Assembly: GCA_902766045.1 (NCBI GenBank)
Contig: CACXCA010000015.1
Coordinates: forward strand, 62,001 to 126,000
Direction: 5' to 3'
DNA from: an uncultured Bacteroidales bacterium
Lineage (GTDB): Bacteria; Bacteroidota; Bacteroidia; Bacteroidales; Paludibacteraceae
DNA length: 64,000 nt
The notes under the pieces are model-generated. The model saw only the letters and a list, made by a program, of their open reading frames with translations, was not told the origin of the DNA and did no database searches. Position numbers and translations under genes: made by a program. Below, piece after piece: positions 10,701 through 17,577 of this stretch (positions are counted from its first letter, which is position 1; each line of letters opens with the position of its first letter).

Positions 10701-12241
10701 GATAGCAGATGATTGACGGTCAATTGCAAATCAAGATTGCAATTAGGATCAGAAGAGACCACAAACAGCTCCGTTTCTTCCAATTCCTTAGTCGATCCCT
10801 TGATTTTCAACGTATCATAACGATATCCATTCAAGACAAGAGTAGAGATATCGGCTTTCACATCAACGGAAGGTTTACGCTTCAAGTTCCATTTCACATC
10901 ACTGCGCATGTCTCCTTTTATCGCACCCACCATATCTGATGAAAGAAGGGGTTGCAAAGATAAGACATCCAGATTCCAACGAGTAGAAGCTGAGAGATAC
11001 TCTTCATCCGCTTTGTAAGAGACAAGTCCATTTTCTTGTACAGATCCCACCGGACATTGTAATTGAAGTGATTGGTTTAAAGAGGGTAACACGCCCTCCA
11101 TTTTCAACGATGCCGAACAAGGAAGTAGAGAATCCACGATCGGAGGCAATTCAACAGACAACACATTCTTCAATGTCAACGGAAGTTTTCTGGAGAGGTT
11201 CACCTGATTCACGATACATTTCAATTCAGAATGTTGCCAGTCCTCAAGACTCTTCACATAGAGTTCTGGGACATCCAACGACAAAACATCAGGGTATCTC
11301 ACAGAAAGAGACTTGACGTTCAACTCAGGAAAAATAAGTTTCGCATCCCCCAACACCTCCACTTCATCATTGAATGAAGAGAGCTGAGGAACAAAACATC
11401 GAAAATCAGAAGGCACAATAGCAGATTCCACGATAGTAGCATTCACCTCACTGTTGGCAAAACGATATGATACATTCTCAGCCCGAAGTGTTGTTTTATC
11501 AGTCTCAATCTCTATCTCAGGCAACTGAATCAACGAATCCAAATCAAATGCCACATCGGTCTCCAAATGGCGTAACAGGAGTCCACTCTTTTCTTTTCCA
11601 GAAATATTCTCTACTGAACTCTCTATCCGAGAAGGGAGATCCAAAGACAAGGAGAGATCCGCTTCAATACTATCGACACGAAGATGTTTCACATTAAATT
11701 GTTCAGGTGTCTCCTCCGCCGAAGCAATATCCATAGAGAATGAGCCATTTTTCAGCAAGATTCTATCAACATCCATACGGAAGGGAGAAGAAGACGTAGT
11801 GTCTGGCTCATCAGAAGAAAAAGCATCAACTAAGAACTGAAAGTTATAATTCGAAGAATCGTTTTCTTGTCGGAGACGAATCGTGAAATTATCTAGGCCA
11901 ATGCTTTTCAATGTCAAGGTATTGTTTTTATAGATATTCTTCAAGGAATAATTAACATTCAGATTTCCGACATACGCCAGTGTATCCTTATTCAGATCCT
12001 CTACATAAACATCTTTAATGAAAACGCCATCAAAGATATCCAACTGAATGTTTCCAATTGAAATCTCAGAACCTGTTTTTTCCGATAAAGACTTGGTCAC
12101 CTTCTCCACTATCCTCGTCTGCACATAAGAAGTATTCAACGCAAGCAGCAAAATGACATTGAGGAGTAGCAAAGAGCCTAAAACAATGAATATGATACGA
12201 CCTATTTTTTTCATCAATTCGCTCGTATGATTAGACTTCAT
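7721..12241 (-). CDS. tamB: TamB, AsmA-like inter-membrane bridge protein
   Basis: This 1506-residue protein has one N-terminal membrane anchor (about 10-34), a very long beta-rich middle typical of AsmA/TamB lipid-transfer proteins, and a C-terminal TamB (DUF490) domain of roughly the last 400 residues, with conserved segments such as YGLTADLSTLN and VPVNCNLIASGSL. The family forms a hydrophobic groove spanning the periplasm and is thought to move phospholipids or help barrel assembly. Here it is the first gene of a tamB-tamL pair with overlapping coding ends. Length and domain order are normal for Bacteroidales. Confidence 0.88.
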   Translation of the reverse strand: MKSNHTSELMKKIGRIIFIVLGSLLLLNVILLLALNTSYVQTRIVEKVTKSLSEKTGSEISIGNIQLDIFDGVFIKDVYVEDLNKDTLAYVGNLNVNYSLKNIYKNNTLTLKSIGLDNFTIRLRQENDSSNYNFQFLVDAFSSDEPDTTSSSPFRMDVDRILLKNGSFSMDIASAEETPEQFNVKHLRVDSIEADLSLSLDLPSRIESSVENISGKEKSGLLLRHLETDVAFDLDSLIQLPEIEIETDKTTLRAENVSYRFANSEVNATIVESAIVPSDFRCFVPQLSSFNDEVEVLGDAKLIFPELNVKSLSVRYPDVLSLDVPELYVKSLEDWQHSELKCIVNQVNLSRKLPLTLKNVLSVELPPIVDSLLPCSASLKMEGVLPSLNQSLQLQCPVGSVQENGLVSYKADEEYLSASTRWNLDVLSLQPLLSSDMVGAIKGDMRSDVKWNLKRKPSVDVKADISTLVLNGYRYDTLKIKGSTKELEETELFVVSSDPNCNLDLQLTVNHLLSDDMQTELITRIDRLAPETLQLTDSIGNLTVAGSFYVKGTGMDYNKWRGEISIDSLYLQKDSLQFFLPYVGVKQSVKGAEKIVDIQSSMLNGYISGTFDYENIYPSFTNLMHRYLPTFFRETADSLLTAELTFSLDISKTDSLLKYLNVNWHLADHLIAKGALSNSKNLLNVDLSVPEMRNGSMKIAPSQVTLNSTRLGEKEVLAGTIATKIYPDESNNFSTAVDANLLICRDSIYNDLRFESMADTVLMKAKFRDCLSFHPLNSSEYEIRVDLDSSTIHLKDRLFRTNRSLIQMFPEKIIVSNLGFSTSDRRPVMMADGVLSSSLNDSMFVKFDKLRLKGILNLLYGDSIPPADCEINGTVKACAILGEDFRFSTRGFKIDDIVYDGNQIGNMKVTAVWDNARKGVFAKMDLEKDEQHLMNIKGVVLPAKQYVKMKAVLDNVPLNYIMPVAREYLSNFKGYVGSDINVEGELSDLKINGYVYLKDAMFKVNYTGVTYSISDSIKMDGNHFYAKNFKVWDDNNNVLIFNGDITHDKFTAFKYKMSLNMRDFAVLNNPKARKNMVYGTFYVNGKNLTLEGTETGASLTGELSNADKTVVNITLPESVIEANTYDNIIYVKPEEEKKDSIADPNPFKSNFDIYANLSVELTDKATFNVALSDGAMVRGNGKLRVLYEDNLLSLFNRFSVTDGYLKVKLTGLPTKKFTLQEGSYVDFTGDPMNLKFNATATYGLTADLSTLNTSFSTMGMSSTRVPVNCNLIASGSLTDMNLSYDVTVPKADEEIQKTVGSIISTDDIRIKEFAYLLGVGIFYDPTGGVQGNSALVSFASSSLTSALNGVLGNVSDKFTLGTDVNSSEDFSDVEVSVSASTKLANDKLLLSANVGYQTNTNGGDNPFMTDFDVEYLLGKTGMFRIKAYNHTNNDFYRVNKNMQGLGVSFVRESKQLNQLFRIKNEFNTIKKRNEYLSPDSIPAKKKGDHSMKNDTIRSERRSHDEE

Positions 12242-12294
12242 TCAGTGACACAAAGCAGTAGAAAAAAGTGTGAGGCATAAACACGCCTCACAAA

Positions 12295-13176
12295 TCATTC
12301 ATTCCCGTTATCTTTTTTAAAAGCACCATTCTCATCTATAGGATGTTTCTCCATTTCATTACCTTCAGGGAGCATCTCTGATTGAATTTCTTCCTCAACT
12401 TCAGGTCTTTCCTTGTATTCCCTCCATGAGATTGGCACTTGGAGACCCACTTTAAAACCAAAATTCAACATTGTCAAATCACTGGTCTGAAAGAAGGATA
12501 CCGGACTATCCGTTAGCAAAAACGAAGGATAATGCAACTCTGCGTTAACATAAAACGGATCCTTTCCAATACGCAATCCATACGCAAAATCCAACGTGGA
12601 ATTAAACTTCTCAGGATCTCCCAAATCATTATTTATCTGATCAATATAATTCAACGGAGTGTCTGGTTCTACGAACTTGATTGTGTTTTTATTTGCCACC
12701 AAGAAATTAAAGGCCAAATCCAATTTGAAATAAGGTCTTACCACCTTTTCCTTTGGAACAAAGAATATTCTAAAGGTAACAGGGAATCCCAAATAGTTAT
12801 TCGATTGTTTTATACTATAAAGACCGATATAATGACCATCTACAGTAGATGGATCCATGTTCCACTCATACGGATGTTTCGATTTTTTTCCTCCATAATA
12901 AGCAGTATAACTTGTCAGACGAAGGCCCGTACCAACGCCGAACATTCCTTGTCCAAACAAGAACTCACCCATAGCCCCTATGTTCCAAGGAATATAATAT
13001 GCATGAGCACCTCTTTCTGAAAATCGAACATTCTCGGGAGGTGCCACATCCTTGGTCAAGACATAAGCGCCAACCTCTACCCCGAAATTGATAATCTCTT
13101 TTTTCTCTTGATTCTGTGCCATCAAACAATCAAGGGAAAATGCAATAGAAATAATAAATAATGCTATTTTTTTCAT
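12295..13176 (-). CDS. Predicted outer-membrane beta-barrel protein
   Basis: I chose the ATG at 13176 because MKKIALFIISIAFSLDCLMAQ forms a clean signal peptide; a longer reading from 13197 would put seven polar residues in front. The mature part (about 270 residues) has alternating hydrophobic/aromatic strands, for example GMFGVGTGLRLTSY, YLGFPVTFRIFFVP and LNFGFKVGLQVPISW, as in PorT/OmpA-type small barrels. An acidic tail (EVEEEIQSEMLPEG) follows the last strand. It lies 53 bases upstream of tamB on the same strand and may be co-transcribed. No specific family name can be given. Confidence 0.65.
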   Translation of the reverse strand: MKKIALFIISIAFSLDCLMAQNQEKKEIINFGVEVGAYVLTKDVAPPENVRFSERGAHAYYIPWNIGAMGEFLFGQGMFGVGTGLRLTSYTAYYGGKKSKHPYEWNMDPSTVDGHYIGLYSIKQSNNYLGFPVTFRIFFVPKEKVVRPYFKLDLAFNFLVANKNTIKFVEPDTPLNYIDQINNDLGDPEKFNSTLDFAYGLRIGKDPFYVNAELHYPSFLLTDSPVSFFQTSDLTMLNFGFKVGLQVPISWREYKERPEVEEEIQSEMLPEGNEMEKHPIDENGAFKKDNGNE

Positions 13177-13315
13177 ACTATTCACATCCAAATTCACTCG
13201 GAATGATACAAATTCTTCTCATTCAGAACTTTTAACAACATACAAAAATAACGTAAAATTATGGAATGAACAATTGTTACTTCAACAAATTTACCCTATT
13301 GACATCTATATAAAT

Positions 13316-14650
13316 CTATTTTTTTACTTGTTTATCTTTGCAAGCCATATCAATCTCTCCCTTGACACGATCTACAATCTCCTGAGGAATTCTGCTGTCC
13401 ATATATTTCTCGCTGTGGCTTACAACATCCACAATCTCGTTCACGATGTCGGCAGCTTTCTTCACTCCCTGTTCTCTCCCCATCTCCTTCAACTCTATCC
13501 CAGTTATCAGTTCCGAATCACATTTCCCGCAAATCCACATCTGATGATGGCCGATATAAAAATTACCCACTTTGTGCGCGAATGTGACATCATATGCTGG
13601 AGAGAAACGCCATGTCTGGGAGTCTTTGTCAAGCAGGAAGGAGAAATTCTTGGGATGGTCATCGTTATTGCAGGCAACTACGTTAAACACCATCCTACGA
13701 AATGCCTGCTCCATATCATGCGCAGGCAATCTAAGGCCTCGCATCACACCGAACATCATTTCATAGGAACATTCTCTTGGCGTATTAAAATCATAATGGC
13801 CCATACCCGTCAATGACACCATGTGCACTTTTTCCTCCCTTCCGTCTTTCTTCACTCTATCAAATCGCTTAGTCAGGAAATGGGATCTTTGACCGCTATC
13901 CACCAACAGACACTCCTCCATCTCGATTCCGCAAGCAAGAGCCATCTTGTAATAGGAATGTTCCAAACGGCAATAATGTGACGAATCACTCTTCAGATTA
14001 TTTTCCTTGTCTATCTTCACATCCAGCTTTAGCAGGTATTGTTCAAAACCTTCCGGTGCAGAGGAAACACCAGATACCAATTCGTGTGTCTCCTTATTGT
14101 ATGCTACGATTGCCTTTGGACGTGCGCCACCTGCCGACGTACCCACTTTGAGAATCATGTCAAGAGCATCCTCTCCTTTGTCCATGTTCGTATGCAAACA
14201 TGATTTTCGTGTCATGATTTCTGCGGCGGCCTGCACCAAATCCTCCATCACAATTCGCTCCTTCTTATCTTTAATTCCATTCCATTGAGGTTCGAACTCC
14301 AATGCACCCATCGCACGCTTACCTTGGAACAGTAGTCTTTCTATGACTGTATAAGTGTCCGTTGGTCGCCCCTGATTTATTAGCCACTGGTTTAGTACGG
14401 ACGTACCAAAACTATCCGGCAGGGCATCTGCTATAAAACCAGGAAGACCTTTGAACGTATCTTCATTAAGTCTAGCGAAACTATAAATTTCATTGCTTAA
14501 CGGAACCTTGAACGGGGACAATTCGATGCCACTCCTAACAAATGAAGGGTCATACTGAAAGGCAATAAGATTGTCCTCGTTTTTTGAAACATATCCCACC
14601 GTTTTGCCCCATATTTTTACCAGTGCGGTCTCTTTTGTATTACCTTTCAT
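13316..14650 (-). CDS. hipA: HipA-family serine/threonine kinase toxin
   Basis: The 444-residue protein has an N-terminal HipA N1 domain (about 5-105), then the kinase fold. The glycine-rich GTSAGGARPKA loop is at 170-180, the catalytic segment NNDDHPKN is at 328-335 and the metal-binding Asp354 lies in SPAYDV, so the active site looks intact. HipA toxins phosphorylate aminoacyl-tRNA synthetases (GltX in E. coli), slowing growth. The start overlaps the hipB stop by 4 bases (ATGA), so antitoxin and toxin are coupled. The operon is preceded by an unusually elaborate operator region (15018-15180). Confidence 0.9.
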   Translation of the reverse strand: MKGNTKETALVKIWGKTVGYVSKNEDNLIAFQYDPSFVRSGIELSPFKVPLSNEIYSFARLNEDTFKGLPGFIADALPDSFGTSVLNQWLINQGRPTDTYTVIERLLFQGKRAMGALEFEPQWNGIKDKKERIVMEDLVQAAAEIMTRKSCLHTNMDKGEDALDMILKVGTSAGGARPKAIVAYNKETHELVSGVSSAPEGFEQYLLKLDVKIDKENNLKSDSSHYCRLEHSYYKMALACGIEMEECLLVDSGQRSHFLTKRFDRVKKDGREEKVHMVSLTGMGHYDFNTPRECSYEMMFGVMRGLRLPAHDMEQAFRRMVFNVVACNNDDHPKNFSFLLDKDSQTWRFSPAYDVTFAHKVGNFYIGHHQMWICGKCDSELITGIELKEMGREQGVKKAADIVNEIVDVVSHSEKYMDSRIPQEIVDRVKGEIDMACKDKQVKK

Positions 14651-14982
14651 TCCTTTAATTTATTTACATTCCTAATTCTTTGTGGTAACGAGTATTTACC
14701 TAAGTTCTTATACATCATCACAGGACTTGATTGAATCGAACGACTCAATTCCTCGAACGGTTTCAGCAGGTCCAAATGTCCAGTGTGTCTCAAAATGCTG
14801 ACTAATGCATCTGTGGTCACTGTTTTCCCATTCTCTATCGCAGAAATCGTGGACCTTGAGAGTCCAGTTTTTTCAGCCAATTCCCTTTGGCTATAATGAG
14901 AATTAAGACGCATGTTCTTGAAACACACACCAAGATTCTCCAAAATCGCCTGATTAGTCATGAAATCATTTATCGTTGCCAT
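14647..14982 (-). CDS. hipB: HipB-like antitoxin, Xre-family repressor
   Basis: This 111-residue protein has a helix-turn-helix at about 27-65 (YSQRELAEKTGLSRSTISAIENGK), the standard Xre fold of HipB antitoxins. The remaining C-terminal part (about 75-111) probably contacts HipA. It is the first gene of the pair and overlaps hipA by 4 bases. A consensus promoter (15006-15036) lies just upstream, with an operator-like site covering its -33 element and spacer, which fits autorepression by HipB. The start used gives MATINDFMTNQ; an internal Met at residue 8 is the only near alternative. Confidence 0.9.
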   Translation of the reverse strand: MATINDFMTNQAILENLGVCFKNMRLNSHYSQRELAEKTGLSRSTISAIENGKTVTTDALVSILRHTGHLDLLKPFEELSRSIQSSPVMMYKNLGKYSLPQRIRNVNKLKE

Positions 14983-15005
14983 ATTCTATACATTAAATCG
15001 CAAAA

Positions 15006-15036
15006 CAAATATATATATATTGCTTGAAATAACAAA
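15006..15036 (-). promoter_or_regulatory. Consensus promoter of hipBA
   Basis: On the minus strand TTTG (15033-15036) is followed after exactly 19 bases by TATATTTG (15006-15013), a perfect Bacteroidota promoter 23 bases before the hipB ATG. The first operator-like site (15018-15041) overlaps its -33 element and spacer. Confidence 0.75.
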
Positions 15037-15180
15037 CAATAAACGTAGTATTTTATACTATTGTAGCTTATTTCATTCAATAGCACATTATATGAATAGC
15101 ATAACAATAGCAATATATTGTACGATATTTCACACAATAGCATATAATAACATGTGTATTGATTGAAATTTTTGATTATA
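15018..15180. promoter_or_regulatory. Array of four 24-base operator-like sites upstream of hipBA
   Basis: Three sites fit TATTGT, four free bases, TATTTCA, two free bases, CAATA: 15018-15041 (minus orientation), 15059-15082 (plus) and 15116-15139 (plus). A fourth at 15157-15180 (minus) matches 15 of the 18 fixed positions. The start-to-start distances are 41, 57 and 41 bases. Outer TATTG/CAATA arms are inverted repeats, as in E. coli HipB operators (TATCC/GGATA). The first overlaps the hipB promoter. Binding by HipB is inferred. Confidence 0.7.
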
Positions 15181-15259
15181 GAGCCATCCACACCAAAACA
15201 AAACTTTTTTTACGACAAAACATCCTCAATAGAATTCATTCATCCTCTAAAAACAAAAT

Positions 15260-15281
15260 AGGAGAACATCTCTGTTCTCCT
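15260..15281 (-). terminator. Terminator of tRNA-Pro
   Basis: Arms GGAGAACA and TGTTCTCC with a four-base loop; on the minus strand it is followed by TATTTTGTTTTT. It sits immediately 3' of the tRNA. Confidence 0.8.
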
Positions 15282-15285
15282 ATTG

Positions 15286-15360
15286 TCGAGGTGAAGGGAT
15301 TCGAACCCCCGACCCTCTGGTCCCAAACCAGATGCGCTAACCGGACTGCGCTACACCTCG
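15286..15360 (-). tRNA. tRNA-Pro (anticodon TGG)
   Basis: A full cloverleaf is visible on the minus strand: acceptor CGAGGTG/CACCTCG with discriminator A, anticodon stem TCTGG/CCAGA around loop TTTGGGA (anticodon TGG), and T arm GGGGG-TTCGAAT-CCC-type. CCA is not encoded. A matching promoter and terminator flank it. Confidence 0.95.
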
Positions 15361-15379
15361 TTTCTCTTAAAAAGCGATG

Positions 15380-15411
15380 CAAAGATAAAGCTGTTTTTTT
15401 ATATCGCCAAA
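15380..15411 (-). promoter_or_regulatory. Promoter of tRNA-Pro
   Basis: On the minus strand TTTG (15408-15411), 20 bases, TATCTTTG (15380-15387), placed about 20 bases before the tRNA 5' end. Confidence 0.75.
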
Positions 15412-15487
15412 TGTTTTTGCCAATTTTTTGAAATATTTTTTATCCGATTATTGTAACCATCTCATAATGATAACATTTTAAATAAAA

Positions 15488-15513
15488 AAGTCCGAACCAT
15501 ACTGCCCGGACTT
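15488..15513 (-). terminator. Terminator of 57-residue membrane protein gene
   Basis: Arms AAGTCCG and CGGACTT; the minus strand continues with TTTTTATTT. It lies 20 bases past the stop of the small gene. Confidence 0.8.
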
Positions 15514-15532
15514 CCTAATCTTTATTATGGAT

Positions 15533-15706
15533 TTATAGGCCTTTCAACAAGCAACCCAAAGCCAATAGGATTAATCCTACGAATACGAACCAGAATGCAT
15601 TAGCTGCAACGAATCCTCCGATTACTGCCAATCTACCCAATAAACCTAAAATTCCTAAGATTAAGGAAATAATAAAAATAACATTAGTTGGAGCTGTTAA
15701 TTTCAT
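15533..15706 (-). CDS. Tiny two-helix membrane protein
   Basis: A 57-residue ORF starting MKLTAPTNVIFIISL and ending LGCLLKGL, too short for many gene finders. Two hydrophobic segments (about 8-28 and 33-53) are joined around a single Arg (LLGRLAVIGG), giving a hairpin in the inner membrane. A convincing terminator follows directly, so I regard it as a real single-gene transcription unit between two tRNA genes. It resembles small YqaE/lmo-type stress membrane peptides only in general layout. Function unknown. Confidence 0.65.
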   Translation of the reverse strand: MKLTAPTNVIFIISLILGILGLLGRLAVIGGFVAANAFWFVFVGLILLALGCLLKGL

Positions 15707-15945
15707 AATACTAATTTTTAAGGTTAATAATAAAATTGCATCGACTATATAAAAACCAAATGCCTCTGCAAGTATATAAATTATTCTTATTAAATCCTAA
15801 AAAATATTAAATAATTTCTACATTCAGAACACAACAAGCAATGCCAATGTAGAAACATTCGCCATAAACCTTCATATAATAAGATGTCATCAATTTTATT
15901 TTATTGTACTGTAGCAGAAACAGAAGATTCTCACATCAGAATCAG

Positions 15946-16017
15946 TAGTCGCGCCGGGAATCGAACCCGGATCTAAGGTTTAGGAAACCCGTATTCTATC
16001 CATTGAACTACGCAACC
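15946..16017 (-). tRNA. tRNA-Arg (anticodon CCT)
   Basis: On the minus strand the acceptor GGTTGCG pairs with CGCGACT (G-T pairs tolerated), the D stem is GTTC/GAAT, the anticodon loop TTCCTAA gives CCT, and the T arm is CCGGG-TTCGATT-CCCGG. The outermost anticodon-stem pair is a C-T mismatch. CCA is not encoded. Confidence 0.92.
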
Positions 16018-16047
16018 TCACCTTAGCCTAAGGCTAAAATTAGGATG

Positions 16048-16078
16048 CAAAGTTAAGTTAAATATGTTTTTTTTCAAA
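16048..16078 (-). promoter_or_regulatory. Promoter of tRNA-Arg
   Basis: On the minus strand TTTG (16075-16078), exactly 19 bases, TAACTTTG (16048-16055), about 30 bases upstream of the tRNA. Confidence 0.75.
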
Positions 16079-16218
16079 AAATCAAGACCACAAAAATAGT
16101 CCGACAAATCAACAAAATGCGCCACACATCAATAAAACTCTAAAATAAATTTCTTTCTGTCATCTTAATTTAGTAATTTCGTTGCGCTATTAACATACTA
16201 AATTAAAACTAACAAAAC

Positions 16219-16467
16219 ATGGAACTAGTTATTTCTTTATTAATTGGCGCAGCTGCAGGTTACCTGGGTAGCAGGCTTTTTTCCGGAGCAAGCAATGGTT
16301 TATTGCTTAATTTATTAATCGGTATCTTGGGTGGTGTTATTGGAGGTTGGTTATTCGGAGGTTTCTTCGAAGGTCTTCTTGGCATCCCTTATTTAGGACA
16401 AATCATCACAGCCACATTGGGTGCAGTGATCTTGTTATGGCTTCTTTCTTTGATAAAAAAGAAATAA
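16219..16467 (+). CDS. GlsB/YeaQ/YmgE-family small membrane protein
   Basis: An 82-residue protein with three glycine-rich hydrophobic segments: VISLLIGAAAGYLGSRL (4-20), LLIGILGGVIGGWLFGG (32-48) and ITATLGAVILLWLLSL (61-77). It ends in a KKK tail. The GILGGVIGGWLFG pattern is typical of the transglycosylase-associated/GlsB family, small inner-membrane proteins linked to general stress in other bacteria; the molecular role is not known. A terminator follows 30 bases later, so it is probably monocistronic. Confidence 0.8.
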   Translation: MELVISLLIGAAAGYLGSRLFSGASNGLLLNLLIGILGGVIGGWLFGGFFEGLLGIPYLGQIITATLGAVILLWLLSLIKKK

Positions 16468-16494
16468 TGTAAAGAACAAACCAAAAAAAGCTTA

Positions 16495-16525
16495 AAAAAG
16501 ACGTACCTTTGTACGTCTTTTTTTT
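16495..16525 (+). terminator. Terminator after the GlsB-family gene
   Basis: Arms GACGTAC (16500-16506) and GTACGTC (16511-16517) are followed by a run of nine or more T. The loop region also spells TACCTTTG, a perfect promoter -7 element for the next gene. Confidence 0.85.
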
Positions 16526-16540
16526 TGTAACGCCAACAAT

Positions 16541-17503
16541 ATGATAAACTTTCTTAAAACGTATGCCTTATTCATCTCGATGATGGTCGGTATCCTATTC
16601 CATTCCGTATTCACCGATGTCTCTTTTATCACAAAATATTTCATGGATGAACCGTTGAAGGATATCACCTTCATCACAAAATACATGCTCTTCTTCATGC
16701 TATTCATCGTTTACTGTAAGGTCGATCTGAAACAGTTCCGATGGAAACCTTGGCACATATATCTCCTGCTCATTCAGTTCTCTGTCTGCATACTCTTCTA
16801 CCTACTCCTCTTCAAAATTGATAGAAACATAGCTGAAGCCGGACTCATCTGTTTCATCGCACCAACAGCTACCTCCGCACCCGTCATCACCGGACTTTTA
16901 GGAGGTAATGTCACAGGCATCATCACCTATAGCATCTCAAGCAACCTTCTTGTGGCTGCATTTGCTCCTCTCTATTTCTCTCTTATCGGGGCTCATGGAA
17001 CAGGTGCTACAGACCTCTCCTTTCTCGAAGCATTCAATACCATTTGCGGAAAAGCCTTTCCGCTTATCTTCGGCCCATTTATCTTAGCTATGATTATCAA
17101 GTTCTTTATACCTTCTATTCATGAGTATTTCAAACGGAAACAAGGTATCTCTTTTTGGCTTTGGACCCTTGCATTGGTTCTGTTGATGGCTCGTACCACC
17201 ACCGACCTGCTCGCTATGGAATCTGTCGAAAGAGCCTCCGCCTTCAACATGGCCTTAATAGCACTGCTCACTTGCCTGATACAATTCACCGTGGGACGAA
17301 GACTAGGGAAACCCTACCATAATAAAGTTGCTAGCGGACAAGCATACGGACAAAAAAACACCATCCTTGCTATTTGGATGGCTCAAACTTTTTTCAATCC
17401 TATCATCGCTGTCGCACCTGCTTCTTACGTTCTTTGGCAAAACCTTGTCAACTCATACCAACTATGGAAACACAGAAACGGCAGGAAAAAAGATCAGGAG
17501 TAA
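16541..17503 (+). CDS. BASS/bile acid:Na+ symporter-superfamily transporter
   Basis: The 320-residue protein is almost entirely hydrophobic, with about 9-10 helices. The helix-breaking motif FIAPTATSAPVITGLLGGN (about 107-125) and the closing segment GQKNTILAIWMAQTFFNPI correspond to the crossed re-entrant helices of the bile acid:sodium symporter (BASS, SBF) and related YfeH/Acr3 folds. Substrate is unknown; relatives move bile acids, pantoate or keto acids with sodium. It begins 23 bases after a terminator stem and ends at a strong bidirectional terminator, so it is a single-gene unit. Confidence 0.75.
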   Translation: MINFLKTYALFISMMVGILFHSVFTDVSFITKYFMDEPLKDITFITKYMLFFMLFIVYCKVDLKQFRWKPWHIYLLLIQFSVCILFYLLLFKIDRNIAEAGLICFIAPTATSAPVITGLLGGNVTGIITYSISSNLLVAAFAPLYFSLIGAHGTGATDLSFLEAFNTICGKAFPLIFGPFILAMIIKFFIPSIHEYFKRKQGISFWLWTLALVLLMARTTTDLLAMESVERASAFNMALIALLTCLIQFTVGRRLGKPYHNKVASGQAYGQKNTILAIWMAQTFFNPIIAVAPASYVLWQNLVNSYQLWKHRNGRKKDQE

Positions 17504-17531
17504 CAACCTACTTCCCCTATATTTTCAGTGC

Positions 17532-17575
17532 AAAAAAATCATGTCATCTTGTTCTCCTGATGACATGATTTTTTT
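17532..17575. terminator. Perfect bidirectional terminator
   Basis: A 17-base arm (17532-17548: seven A then TCATGTCATC) is exactly complementary to 17559-17575 (GATGACATGA then T-run), with a 10-base loop. It closes both the plus-strand transporter gene and the minus-strand activase gene. Confidence 0.92.
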
Positions 17576-17577
17576 AT

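Noticed and set aside
14960-15191. Short ORFs on both strands in the hipBA upstream region
   Set aside because: Their codons are the repeated operator-like sites; no family resemblance or start signal.
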